Shown here: one piece after another, positions 36,144 through 48,850 of the stretch
Position numbering within the stretch: position 1 is the first letter of the stretch
Layout: the number at the start of each line of letters is the position of its first letter
DNA from: Branchiostoma lanceolatum
Taxonomy: Eukaryota > Chordata > Leptocardii > Amphioxiformes > Branchiostomatidae
Direction of reading: 5' to 3'
Length of the DNA: 64,000 bases
Assembly (NCBI RefSeq): GCF_035083965.1
Contig: NC_089736.1
Span: 11,184,207 to 11,248,206, forward strand
Notes under the pieces: model-generated
Seen by the model: only the letters and a program-made list of their open reading frames with translations
Databases searched by the model: none
What the model was told of the DNA's origin: nothing
Program-made: the position numbers and the translations under genes

Positions 36144-37140
36144 GCCAAAATGTTACATTGATTGCCATGATCTCTATATCTGTTAATGTTTTAGCTTAGT
36201 ATTTGCACGATGATCGCCAACAACATTTTATATATCTAATGTGACTATGGTAAGCGTGCTTTTAACAGATTTTACATATCTATTGTGACCATGTCAAGTG
36301 TAATTACTGTTATTTTGTTAATAGAATATAATTTGTGAACATTTTATGTGAGTTCATGTTAGCTTTCCGAACTTGTTAGTTCCGGGGAACGTCAGGTGTT
36401 AGTGTTAATGACATGAAACAAACAGTTGGAAAAAACAAACACCGAAGCAAACAAACAAACAAAAAAACAAACAAACAGATCAATACCAAAGCAAACTGAA
36501 CGGGAACAAAACGAATAAATTAATGAACAATTGTCTTTTTATTAAAATGAATCGATGTGTCCGGAAAGTCCGTCCCCATCCTCAAGCACGGCCGGTATAA
36601 CTGGCCCGCCGGTTGTCACGAATCTGAAAAGACGAATATGGAATGCATGAGATGTAGCTATAAACAGCATAATGTAGTGGTCAACTATCCACGAATAACA
36701 ATAGCGGCGGAGTTTTGAAAAAAAGGACCCCAAACAAACAAACAAACAAACAAAATCATCTACCAACACGGTAATAATTCAATGACCTGGTTTGCCTTTT
36801 GACGAAAATATATCAATGAAAATATACGGTAAGTAGAAAACTATGGCAAAAAATGTCTAACTCGTCCGACGAGATATTGCTACAATATCGTAATAATTGG
36901 GACCTGACACCCATCATGACCGCGAGTGACCCTTTGCGTGAAAACCGATACATGCCCGACATTCGTCGGTAATATATAGGAAGGTTATCGGGAAAGCAAG
37001 GGGCGAACTCCATTGATTTAGCCTGATTTTTGGATCTGTATCGGGTTCAACATCGGTAAAAGCTGCTGGGAAAAACCGACACAAATCTGGTATTATTCCG
37101 TTACCAACACGACATATATCCGACCTCCCCGAGCACAGTG

Positions 37141-37787
37141 TTTCTCCGGAAGTGTTCAGGACTTATCGGTCAAAATCGCGCATGTTCGGAAGATTTGAAA
37201 TAATGGCTGGCCTCCAAGTGCTCAGATTTTCAATGAGTTCCCACCACACAACGACATCGCATTTTTGCTCCATGATGGTCGATATGCAATGGGATAGTGT
37301 TATTTGAACTTACTATGGATAGAAATCACACAAATTAATTTTGAAAATATGACTTTCAACGCCCTAATATTGCTTAGGTTGCCTAATATTGCATAGTGAT
37401 AGGTTGTTTAATAGGTGCATGGTGAGAGTCAGATCTGAAGGATGTCAGGTAAAAATACAATATAATGAGATGTACCAGGCAGTTTTGTTTATACATGAGT
37501 TTCAGGTGAGAAAATTCTTCATTTTTCCTACCAATTATTTGATCAAAGGTTTATTTGAAAGAAGCGTGTCTGACTACTTGTCTTTATGGTTAGGTGTCCA
37601 CTGACTGATGAAGTTGGTGTGATGAGACAAACCAATTGATTAGGGGCATCGGCTGAGATTTTAAGATCCTGTCCGGACCAGACCAAGACACATGAACACT
37701 GAAGGAGCTCAAACCTTTTTACAGGTAAGGTTGTTTGAATGATACCCTATACTGCATATGAGATGGACTAATCCTCAGTCAACAGAC
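37141..37787. other. Spacer between the CACAGTG element and the palindrome
   Basis: No coding exon or repeat recognised. TTTTTACAGGTAAGG at 37717 combines acceptor- and donor-like motifs but bounds no exon that I can see. Confidence 0.4.
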
Positions 37788-38091
37788 ATTCTTCACTCTG
37801 CATTCACACTTCAGTAAGACAGCCAGAGATGCACAGTTCCCATTCAGAACTTTTATTCAGTCTCTGACACTCAAAACAAAGCATTTTATAGCTTAAAGGT
37901 TTTATACACTTTGTCTAAACATAACATTGTATCGTAGTCTGTTTTGTATTACAGATCTGATTGCACATTCATATCACACAGGTCAACATTGTCAATGAAA
38001 TTTTGTAGTTTGATAGACTTTCTTCCTACATACAGCCATATGAATTAATAATCAATCCTGGCTTTTTATGCTTAGTATGTCTTTCTTGAAG

Positions 38092-38651
38092 ATGAGACCC
38101 CAGAGACCAGACTGTAACCTGTTGGAAGGAGAAACCAGACTTTGATCAGCAGAGCAGTGAAAGAAGATGGGGAGTTGTGAGTATGGTTTCTTTGTTAACA
38201 CAATGCAATACCCACATACAGTAACTTTTTGTCAAGTACACACACTCCCATTTCTATCTTGCCAGCTTTAACAAACAAATTCTATAAATATCATTAATAT
38301 TTATAGATTATATAAATCTATAAATATATTAGTACTTGCATACATTCACTGTAACAAATGTGGATATGATGAAAGTATCTTGTCTTGTTGATATATGTAA
38401 ATTTGGAAGGTGGTTTTTCTGAACAAGTTTTTCTTCTACTCCATAGGATATGGAAAGTGAAAGTTGATGACCATGTTCCTGTGGGACCTCTCTGCGTTCC
38501 TGACCATGTTCCTGTGTGTGCTGTGGGACCTGTCTGCTATCCTGTATTCCAGTCTATATTCCAGGAGGATCTGTTTGTGTTCCTGTGTTACCTGTCCATC
38601 TAGATCTACCTGTCTGCTATCTACAAGACAAGAGAACATCGGACTTGGACT
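38092..38651 (+). ncRNA. Candidate two-exon transcript in the left palindrome arm
   Basis: Exon-like block 38092-38177 lies between TTTCTTGAAG and GTGAGTATGG. Block 38447-38651 lies between TTCTTCTACTCCATAG and GTAAGTTGG. The matching blocks on the right arm (50308-50224 and 49718-49497, minus) keep functional-looking sites (TTTCTTGAAG/GTGAGTATGG and ACACCCTAG/GTGAGTTGG) despite base changes. All frames are closed early, so any RNA is probably non-coding. The second block has internal repeats around CCTGTGGGACCTGTC. Confidence 0.35.
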
Positions 38652-41600
38652 GTAAGTTGGCTTGTACTTATAGAGCTCTTTCAAAATGGGGTCTGCATGC
38701 TGCAATGCGTAATCAGTTGTTTTGTGTCCGCTGAATTTGAAGCTGAAGATAAACGTGTACCTCATAGGCAAATCGTCAAGCCTGCACGAATTAAGTGTAA
38801 TGCGTGGCCACTGCATTTGCTTCAAAACCGGGCTGTTCTGATTTAACGTTAAACGTATACCTTATAGTTAAAGCGTCAAGTCTGCACGAATGAAACGTAA
38901 CACGTGGCCGCTGCGTTTGCTTTGTAACACGTAGCCTTGGTATTCAGCGCAAAGCGTAGTCGGGACCTCCCATGCAGATCCTTCAGAAATGACAATGAAA
39001 AAGTTGGGACACTGGGCATGTCTGCAATCCACTGAATTTTTTGTAACATTTCTAGTTCAAAACATCGTGGTTAAAACTGACCCTCCCTGCTATTTATTGT
39101 CATTTCTGAAAGAGTTCACATCTCACATTTACTAATGTTAAGTTTAAGGTTGTGACTAATATTTTATTGTAGATATGGTGGAGAACACAGTACATTTTCT
39201 TATATATGGAAGAAAGCACTGCTATATTGTCGTTTCATTCTGTATGGCAATGGGGTATATTTTCAACAGCATTAATATTTGCAATCAAACTGTTTTCCCT
39301 GATATCCTCTTCATCATGATCCACATCAACTCTTATTAAATACTGAACATTGTAATAAAGCAACAAATGTTCCGGATTACAACTTTAATACAATATTGTG
39401 CTGCACCCAAAAATGGAACAAAGGGAGACACTTTATGTGATATGCATACATTGTGTGTCAAGATTTGGAAACATTCTGATTCTATTCATAGCAATTCTTT
39501 TGATTTCTAAACAAATCTTTATTGAGTTTTACCACAGCAGACTAAGATGGTAGTAAAATTCCAGAACATAAATTGTAGTGATTCAAAATAAGATACAGAT
39601 ACAAAATTCCTTGGCTGCAACCAACAGATACAAACTTGACCACTCTCCTTTTCATTTAGTTTCAAAACCATAGATAGAAAATTGTAACTGAAAAAGAAAC
39701 ATTTTTTTTACGGTGGTCATATCTTCTGGTAGGAGGGAAAATAGGTTTTCACAGTAACTGAACCAAAACTACTGAATCAGTGATATTTTACAAGTAATTG
39801 GAACATAATGTATATAATATAACATTAACAATACAAGAAGGAAAGCTACACAATTACTATGGAGATGATAGTTACAGTTACTATCCAGAACATAGATATA
39901 GAGTATAATCACTTACTGACTTATTCCTATAATGATAACCTGATAGTGATAATGTAGTGTAATAACAAATAAGTGTAGTACTACGTTTCAATTACTGTCA
40001 TAAAGTTCATGGAATGATTTATTATTGAAATGATCGTAAAGGAACTAAATTATCTACAGACTACACTTTTCTCATAGGTGAATATGCGTGTTGAGGATAG
40101 GTTAATCACAATCAAGATTATTCATATGAACATAATCTACAAAAAGGCCTAAGGTATTGATACAGAAATCTTTATTGACACGACAAAAGTACAGCGACTT
40201 TCGTATGGTCTTCTATAACAATACTATGTGGAAGAACAATTCATCAAAGAAGTTGATTTCAGGGAAAACACTTTGGTTACATGATGACTGTTTGATATGT
40301 GTCCCATTGCTTAACAGAGATTTGAAAAGGCAATGTTGTACTTTCTTTCTGTAGAGTGAATGTACTACAGGTAAGCTGTGTGTGATGCTTTAAAAGAGAG
40401 GAATTGTGTGTAAGAAATCGGCCGAAGAAAAATATCTAAATTTCTCACAAGGATCATATACTCTGAAGTTTCTACTTTAAACGTTTCTGACAATTTAGGC
40501 ACACAGTACTCTTAGACTAATACAAAAATGTACATGTAGTATAGCTAAAACTAATAAGCAAAAGGTAAAAGGTTAACAGACAGCTGTTGTGTGAGGTTGA
40601 CAATTTAACACAGGATATATTTTGAAGGCAACTGTAACAACTAGTTTTGATTTTAAGTTATCTAAAGGAGGGTCTACATACCCTTTTCCTGGATGAAGCC
40701 TAGCAAGCTATTTCAATGCATACCATTTAATCATAGCCAGCCCGCTTTAATTCAGCAAAGGGCATTATTTGTTATCCTGAATTGAGCGTTAAGCATCATT
40801 GAGAAATTCTTCGTAAGGCATAGTTGAACGGCAAATATTTTACTTTTCAAACTCTGCCACCATTTTTAATCTTGTGAGAGCTCAACCTGGGCGAGCTTGA
40901 GTGATTTGAGCATGGAAGCTGTAGGGTAAGAGCTTAACAATGGCATCTCCAAACAAAGGTACAAAGGAAACACGCCCCTCTTTCTTCAATCAGCTACTTC
41001 AAGTCCTCTAGTCTTGGTATTTTTTTTAAATCGTCAAAGAAGCTGGCAAAATTCCGCTAAGTTTCTTCCCAGAAGGACCTAGAGCTCAAGCCTACATTGC
41101 CACGTTTTTGTGGGGATTCATCCAGTGGAAAGCTATTAGTATTACAGGGCTTATCGATGGCAAGTAAGGATAGACCGAAAGCACGACCCCCTTGCAACGC
41201 AATGTTGTTATCTGGGGAAACTACAAGGTGTAAAAATATACGATGCACTCTATCACTGTAGCCTGCGTTCAACAGTCTGTCAGGCACTGGAAATTTTACA
41301 GAAATTCACAATTTTACTGGCCAATATCAAGTCCAAGTGGCATGCATACATATATATCAACGAATTTCACAGAGGAGACGGAAAACAACTTGAGCCCCAT
41401 CGAAGATGACTCGACACTGCTGTTACCACTCCCATGTTCTTACCGCTTCCTTGCTCGTGATAGATTGTGCTCTCACGAGAGAAGATTCAAAATGGCACCA
41501 GAAGTTGGAATGGAGTCTATTGTCACATCAGAGAATTGAGCTTAGTTTCGGCACACTAAACCTGTCAAATTCAAAATGCAGGAAATGGTGTTTCAGACAG

Positions 41601-42377
41601 TAAAGATTTTAAAATTCTGAAGAGGGGCATGCTCCTCCCACATTGATAGCACCATCACTTCTGCACACAAGTTTTTATTTCATATTGGGGGACCCAAACT
41701 AGCAGAGTATAAGTAGGACTTATGACACATGTCGATTTACCAGGACCCCCCTCCAAATTTCGTAACAGAAGTAAAAGAGACAACGTTAGGAAAGCAAATG
41801 TAACCACACAGGCCCTCTTCCTCCAACAGAGTCTTAAAGTCCATTAATTGTCAGGCCACGCCCATCTTCAGTTGGGTTGACATTCTTCTGCTTTCTCCCC
41901 TCTGGTAATCATTCTCAAGGACCTCTTGGATAAAGAGATAATCAATGTAAGAAATAAAATTAACTCAATAACTCGAGAAATAAATAGATATAGTTTTGTT
42001 CGGCTGATTTCTTTTGTCAAGTAGACTAGTCTTGTTTTTGTAGCAAGACCAACCTCTTGTTGAAAAGTTTAGGCTCATCTCATGTTGATCTAGTAGAGTT
42101 TGACAGTGCTGTTTTACGCTGGCAGACTTTATTTGATGAGCTTGAGGGTAGTCCTGTTTTTTTGAGCAGGAGATTGGAATTGTTACAAGAAGTTTGATCA
42201 ACATGACAACACAATTCCTCTCTACTTCACTGTGGGCTTGGCCTGGAGGAGGAACTTGCGGTCCCAACTCTTATGACTCTGCATAATTATGTTTTTACTC
42301 TGGCGCAGAGGTTTTCTCCTCCAGGCTATTCCTGTTTAAAAGAGTTTTTATATTCCCGATCAATGTACTTGCATGCT

Positions 42378-43113
42378 GGTGTCCAAATCACCTGCAAAGA
42401 CCCCCCCCCCTTATTTGCATTTGTTAACAGTAGAAATAATTAAATTAACTTTTTCCCGCCGAATTAGATAGTGCATGGTTCAATCTCCTAATTTGCATAA
42501 ATTTGCATATTCGGGTCTCTCCTGATTTACATACTTGGGACTCCTTGCTATTCTTGGGCCAGGTCTATTAGATATTGCACTAAGTTTGTATTCCACCCAC
42601 TTTTCACCCATCGTCATCTGAAGAGCCGAGGACTTAGAATTGATGCGTTGTGTATTGTTGTATTAAGTTATCTCATTTACTATGTGTCTTAGTTCTTTTT
42701 CCTGTCAGTCAATGTGCTTGTGTACTGGGGTTTCGACGCCCCAATGTCTTCCAGAAAAGACATTCCTCGGGAGAACATTTGCACAGACTGATCAGGAAAA
42801 AGAACGAAGACACTTAGAAATGAGATAACTTAATACAACATTACACAACGCATCAATGCTAAGTCCTCGACTCTTCAGATGACGATGGGTGAAAAGTGGG
42901 TGGAATACAAACTTAGTGCAATATCTAATAGACCTGGCCCAAGAATAGCAAGGAGTCCCAAGTATGTAAATCAGGAGAGACCCGAATATGCAAATTTATG
43001 CAAATTAGGAGATTGAACCATGCACTATCTAATTCGGCGGGAAAAAGTTAATTTAATTATTTCTGGTGTTATCAAATGCAAATGAGGGACATCTTGGCAG
43101 GTGCTTTGAACAC
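42378..43113. mobile_element. Large foldback element nested in the left palindrome arm
   Basis: The arms, about 330 bp each, pair from GTGTCCAAATCACCTGCAAAG (42379) to GGCAGGTGCTTTGAACAC (43113). They run through AATAATTAAATTAACTTTTT (left) and GATAACTTAATACAACA (right) to a GGGGTTTCGACGCCCC hairpin at 42727. Pairing is nearly perfect over the inner ~270 bp. It is absent from the right arm of the palindrome, so it inserted after the duplication. No coding content. Confidence 0.85.
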
Positions 43114-43377
43114 AGCACAAAGAGAGGGATTGTGAAAGATCTTCATCAAACTCTGTTTAGCTACTTGGAACAGAAAGCAACTCAAGAGGGTAACAGGACA
43201 TTTTCATGTTGTTGACCATGTGAAAAAGACTGTCTCAATAAAGAAGTCTTTCAGGACTACATATCTTTTAATTCTTAAAAGAAACTTAGAGATTCTGGTG
43301 GAAAACTTATTACTAAATATACCCCAGAGTGAAGTTCTCGGCTGTATTAATATTACACCAATTCTTCTTTTGCGAAT

Positions 43378-43491
43378 TAAAATTTGCAACACCTCCCGGA
43401 CGTGCCAAAATGCAGAGGGGGAGGGCTAATAGCCGCCCTCTGACCTTGGCGTGGGCCAGATGTCAGCCGGCTACGGGAGTCGCAAATTAGG
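43378..43491. repeat. Short hairpin element in the left palindrome arm
   Basis: AAATTTGCAACACCTCCCGG at 43379 faces CGGGAGTCGCAAATTAG ending at about 43491, with a GC-rich interior (GGGGGAGGGCTAATAGCCGCC). It looks like a MITE of about 115 bp. Confidence 0.45.
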
Positions 43492-46400
43492 TAACATAGG
43501 TGAGAACTTGACGTCAGGGTATATTTAGCACAGGATAGTAAACTTTCCAGCCACACCTTTAAGTTTTTACTTTAAAAACTTATTTGACAGCGCATGCACC
43601 CACAATTTGATGAGGAACACAGACGGTTCGGAAACTTGTATCATTGACTTTGACTATCATAGTGCATGTACAACAATAATCGAGATATGTAAGTTAGCTA
43701 GTCTTTAAAATAGTAAACAGTCCAGCCTGTCATGGGTAACGCACGATATTCTGCATGGCATTTTTCAAAACCATGTGCAAATTGGATGAAATTACCAAAT
43801 GCATCAGGCTAATGAATAAAAATTATGTTTAGCTCATATTTACATAAAGCTTCAACAATACACAAGTTATATGGCGCCAACACAAGCTATCCCATGAGGC
43901 CTTGCATTTTTATGCGGCGAGTAATGTAACAGAAGGTCCCATAACTTCAAACGTAAATTTATGAGTTTGACTGCGTTTTGACGAATGATAAATTAGAGAG
44001 GCTGTGTTTGAGGATTTTACATCGGGAACTTATCAAATGCAAGCTTATCCGACATGGATCAAGCTAGATTGATAAGGTTTGCCGTTTAGCTTTTTGATTT
44101 AGACAGGCCAGGACCGTGAGATGCCTGCACTGTTGTATCACATTCAAATCGTGGTCAACAGAATGGGCCTGACGTAAAAGGGGGAGGGCATTTGAAGCCC
44201 TGGTTATATTTTTATTTTAGGAAAGTATAATCGCGACATAAACTAACCATGTCACCCATTTTTTTTGGGTGTTTTATACATTTTTATGCCTCATGTGTTA
44301 AACTTTAAGAAAGTTTGAGTGACGATTGTTCAATTTGTTTAAAAGTTGGCACTACGCAAAGTCCTAGCATCAAGCGTAGCCATTGTGCCAAATTTTCCTG
44401 GTGGCACAAAATACAGTCAACTGTACACAAATCCGTGTTTCATTCAGACGACAGCTTTATGCATGAACTTGGGTTCTTGGCATTTTTATTCAGCACACTG
44501 AGGATAAAAAACCTAATGTCTCTCTCCTGCATAATAAGACAAAGTAAAGTTTGTTTGAAGTTATGGCACTGTCAAAGTTATGGGACCCTCCATTACATGT
44601 AACGTTACTATCTATTGCCATTCTGAATTTTTCCAAACTGTCCAAAGCTCGAGCAATTGCTTTTACACCATGAATTGACAAATCCTTCAGCCAGTACCTT
44701 TCTAGTACATCCTGTGAATTTTTGGATAGTGGTAGTACTTACTAAACACTGTAGTAACTGTAGTATCTTACAGTCAAGTTGCAAATTTGGGAGAATGATT
44801 TAAGAACATTCGTGGATTGACGAGTATGTGAAGGTAAGGGCCACCATTTTGTTTGGCAACATACAAATGATTTGTAACCAGTAATGATAATAAGTCTGTC
44901 GAACACCATGAAGAACTTGAACACAGAACTTAAACCATCAAAAATCAAGAATCACAGTAGCAAACCACAAGGCCTCATGAAATAGCTTGTGATGAACATT
45001 CAGTGCTTTTTATTCTTCTTAGAAATTTGTTGACGCTTCTCGCGATCGCTACAAAATTGTAAAAATGACCTTAACATGTTTATTAGCCCTGCACCTTTTA
45101 TCATTTCATAAAAATTGCATGTAGTGCAGAATATCGACATATCATATGTTTTCAACTACCTTCAGTAGTGTATGGTACCTAATGTCACGGACAGGCTGGA
45201 CTGTTTACTATTTTTTGGTCAACTTGCATATCTCATTATTGTTATACAGTACAGGCTTTGGGATAAGCATCAAAGTTATGTGAATTTTTGAGAGACATAC
45301 CCTGGGATTTTAAGAGAAAGTTGCGGGACTACTGATTGTGTCTCATAGCCCATTTTGTGGTGAGAGACCTTAATAATCAGGCCCTATCAAATGGAGTCTA
45401 GCGTGGTTCCCAAAAGGTTTGCAAATATTTCTTTGCAATTCTTAAGATCAATTAAGATAGTTCGCAAGTTCGGGGTTCACAGACCTCTCAAAAGGTTAGG
45501 TAACGCCATAGATGGCAAATTTCATCGTTTTGCTGGTTTGAAGGTCTCACATTGAGAGTTACGTGAGAGTCACACAAAATCCAAGGATTTGATGCATATC
45601 CCAAAGCCTGTAGTGTACAATGCACTATAATAATGAATAAAAGTCAACGATACAGTACATGCATTCTGTACAATCCTTACCAAACTGTTTTCCTGCAAAT
45701 TGTGGATGCACGCACTATCATATAAATTAGTGTTAAGTTGCTAAGATTTGGAAGACATACTTATGAAACATATTTACTGAATGTTCATTTTCACATGATG
45801 TCAACAACATAGAAACCATGAATTGCCATCTGCACCGGGCAAAACGTCCATAAATCCAAAATGTATTTTTGTATATAATCCAATATGCATTTTGTTTCGC
45901 TGATTCCTTAACTCAATTCCTCTCTTTCAAACATCACACACAGCTTACCTGTAGTACATTTCACTTTACAGAAACCACAACATTGCATTTTCCACTTTCT
46001 GTAAAGAAATGGGACACATTTCCAACAATCATCATGTAACCAAACTATTTTCCCTGAAATTCACTTCATCACTCACAAAATTGTTGACAGTGCAAAACAC
46101 ACACATTTTTAGATTGTAAAATTTCATGATTCACTTTGCGTCCATTATATGTATAAAAAGTCTTTATTGTGTTCACCTACACTCCTATTATATTCCACTA
46201 CGACAGACAGACAAGATCTTTAAAGCACTTTGGGTATTTAATGATCATGTCAGTCAATAATAAATTATTCTATAAATTTTCTTAAATTTAAGTAAAAAGG
46301 AGGATAGCACTTATCTATAATGGCACAAGACCTGATTACTTTATAATTAATGTCCTGGAATTATACTACCAATAAAATGATAACTTTATTGCTCAATTAC

Positions 46401-46689
46401 TATTTTGTATTGTTTCATTTACTAAAGATCAAACAACTTTTGAAGGAAAATGCTGTGAATGTTTCCAAATCATGACCGTGCGAGCAGCAATTGACACATC
46501 CAGTTTCAACAAATCATGTTAACTTTATATGATTAGCCTTGATTATGTTTCAATCCCTTTTTATCCTTCAGGTTTTTATTGCTTTTTCCTTCACTTCTTT
46601 TAATGTCAAGCAACAAAACAGAAGTCTAAATCATCATGTAAAATATCAGTAGTTTTGGTACACTCACTTGTACAGTGCTCTACATATAG

Positions 46690-48850
46690 CTTCTAAGTGA
46701 AGCAGGGTGGAACTTTAGACTTAAAGTCTTGGGGCTTTTATCTACTGACAAATCTTTTTACAAAACAAATTTTCATAATTGAAAAGATGTTGTATCGCTG
46801 CCATACATGTTCATTTTATATCTGTCATTCTTTTGCATCACACGGTGGTCAAAAAGGCCTCGATTTTTCCTAACTTAAAAAAACATGAATATTGATAAGG
46901 ACTTGATGTCAATCACTCCTTTCACTATTGGCAACAGTAGCTGATTGGTTCACACCTTTGCAAGCGGGATCCAGATTTCATTTGGTTGCACCAAGCCGTG
47001 CAGCATTTTCCCCGCGAACTTGTCCTTTTCAAATGCGCGCCTAGTCCCCGCCCCTATTGTTCCCCGGTTAACACATAAACACCAGCTTCCATTTCAATCA
47101 ATCCCACGCTCAAGCTTCGTACAGACACCATCGTTTCAATTATTCCTGAGCTAAATGTTAGTCTATCTTACCACACAAAAACCTAAAGCCACTAAGAAAT
47201 CGCAGTTTTCGTTATAACTCACTGACATTCCCGGGTCCTTGATTCCGCGCCCAACCGCTGGAGACGGGGCCAAACTTGCCGATATTACAAACAAAAACCC
47301 GGCATTTCCTACGTACATTATCTACGCCTTTGTTTAAACACACAGTCAAAATTAACCGATAGAATTCCGACAAATAATCGACGAAGTCTAATGTTTTTAT
47401 TTAAGATAAACCCTGTGTGGAAATGTGCGACCCGATAACGCAACGCTCCCCTTTGATAAGGAACTCGTCACGGTACCGGCGTGTCTGGCCCTGTCCTACA
47501 CAGCGACTCATGATCAATAATCAAAACCTACGTTTTCCGAATTAGTAACACATCCTTTTTAGTAGCAAAACCTTTACGTTTTCGTCATTTTTTGTAATAG
47601 AACAAGGTCAAAGTACTTATAGTAATTCAATACGCGTGGTAACAACGCACATGCCAGCGTCTGAGATTGATGTGCCGAATGTTGCGCCGACATACATATA
47701 AACTTTCTGACGGCTTTGGTTGAAAAATAAAAACAGTGCATTCTTATTATGAAGAGAGAATTGTAACGAAATACACATAAGTAAATGAATGCTGGGAAAT
47801 ATGAAGACTGCGTTTTTCTTTGACAGCAGAACTGGATTGACGCGGAAATTTCTTTTCTTTACAATTACCGACGCCACGTCTGTTTTCTTCGTGAAACATA
47901 CTTGTGGGTTTGGACGATTGAATGATTCCCATAGTTTGCTTTACAGTACAAAAAAAACTTGAAGAATAAACGATATACTGATTTCTTGAGAGGAGTTAAT
48001 GAGAATACACTACTGGGGTCTTTGGTAGTTGAAAATGGGGGCAATTATCTCGCTTGGGCTGGGCAACGAATACAATAGCAGTATTTCTCGCTCATTTGCA
48101 TCTGGCTTGTAACAGGGCCTAGCGAAATCTTCTGATCTTCGCCAACGCCTTCATTATACTGGCCAAACATTTCCTTTCTACCACGTGTACTATCTGAACA
48201 TAGAGTATGCATCATATTTTGGCCCATATCTTTTGATCTACGAAGGATAATTTGACAAAAACACCCATGATCGGAAGAGCAAAAACGCGCCGCCATTTTG
48301 ATGACGTAGGCTGTCTGTTCCATGGTGGCTCACGGGAGGTATGGAAGGAAATGTGACCCAAAATTCTTCAAAATTTCGTAGAATGATTTTAGATTTCACA
48401 GACATCGACTAAAGCTGCATAGAAATGAAAAATTATTGGTATAAACATTGACAAGGACTTCAACTAATGTTTAGTACGTAAATCAGAAAAATATCCTTTG
48501 AGCAGCGGCTACAAAGTTGAAAGTTCACTCACCGGAAGTAGCTTGGCTTACGTTCTTCTGTTTAACGTACTATTTTGAACGCAGTGTATAGCTGTCACTT
48601 TTATTCGTGAATGTATCTGAAAAGCCAACATATCGTCTTTGTAGGTACTTCTTGCTGTCTCTTGACACGGCCATCGGTTCATGCGTTATTTTGAGGTAAA
48701 TTTTGCACTGTGTACTGGTATAAAGCTATGAATGCAGGGTCGCGGTGCGGTGGGCGGAGCAGACATGAATAGCGATGCAGAAAAATGCAAAGCAATTGGA
48801 CCACCGTGTCACTGTGACTTATTAATTTTCCACAATAGTTGCATTACACT
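46690..48850. other. Right-arm-only segment with CpG promoter-like DNA
   Basis: This 2.1-kb stretch has no partner in the left arm. It is richer in CpG (for example 47030-47500, 48280-48330) and holds YY1-like AAAATGGCGGCGCG on the minus strand at 48303-48290. It may be an insertion, or original DNA lost from the left arm. Apart from the ORF at 48045-48323, no gene was found. Confidence 0.5.
48045..48323 (-). CDS. Small ORF, 92 aa, strong start context, unrecognised
   Basis: The start codon lies in GAGCCACCATGGAA, a full Kozak match, next to the AAAATGGCGGC motif. The product has seven cysteines, including YCYCIRCPAQAR at its end, but no motif I can name. No conserved domain, signal peptide or membrane segment is evident. 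It could be a single small ORF, a first exon read into an intron, or chance. Confidence 0.25.
   Translation of the reverse strand: MEQTAYVIKMAARFCSSDHGCFCQIILRRSKDMGQNMMHTLCSDSTRGRKEMFGQYNEGVGEDQKISLGPVTSQMQMSEKYCYCIRCPAQAR

Larger units (their letters stand above)
33542..37140. mobile_element. 3.6-kb DNA-transposon-like element with CACAGTG ends
   Basis: The left end (33542) reads CACAGTGCTG then GGGAGGTCGG. The right end (37140, inward) reads CACTGTGCTC then GGGAGGTCGG. The flanks share TTTC (33538-33541 and 37141-37144), a possible 4-bp target duplication. Subterminal TGTCGGTAATA and CCGACA motifs recur in both ends (33760-33780, 36957-36975, 37076-37082). CAC-type ends occur in the Transib/RAG and Chapaev/CACTA groups; a 4-bp duplication favours Chapaev-like. 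No transposase is recognisable, so it is probably non-autonomous or gutted, with other elements inserted. Confidence 0.55.

Noticed and set aside
33542..37140. RAG-type recombination signal (12/23 spacer plus nonamer)
   Set aside because: The heptamer matches, but no ACAAAAACC-like nonamer follows at 12 or 23 bases at either end.
42400..42412. Poly-C run as a regulatory tract
   Set aside because: It is a simple homopolymer within the foldback element's arm, where the partner arm simply lacks it.
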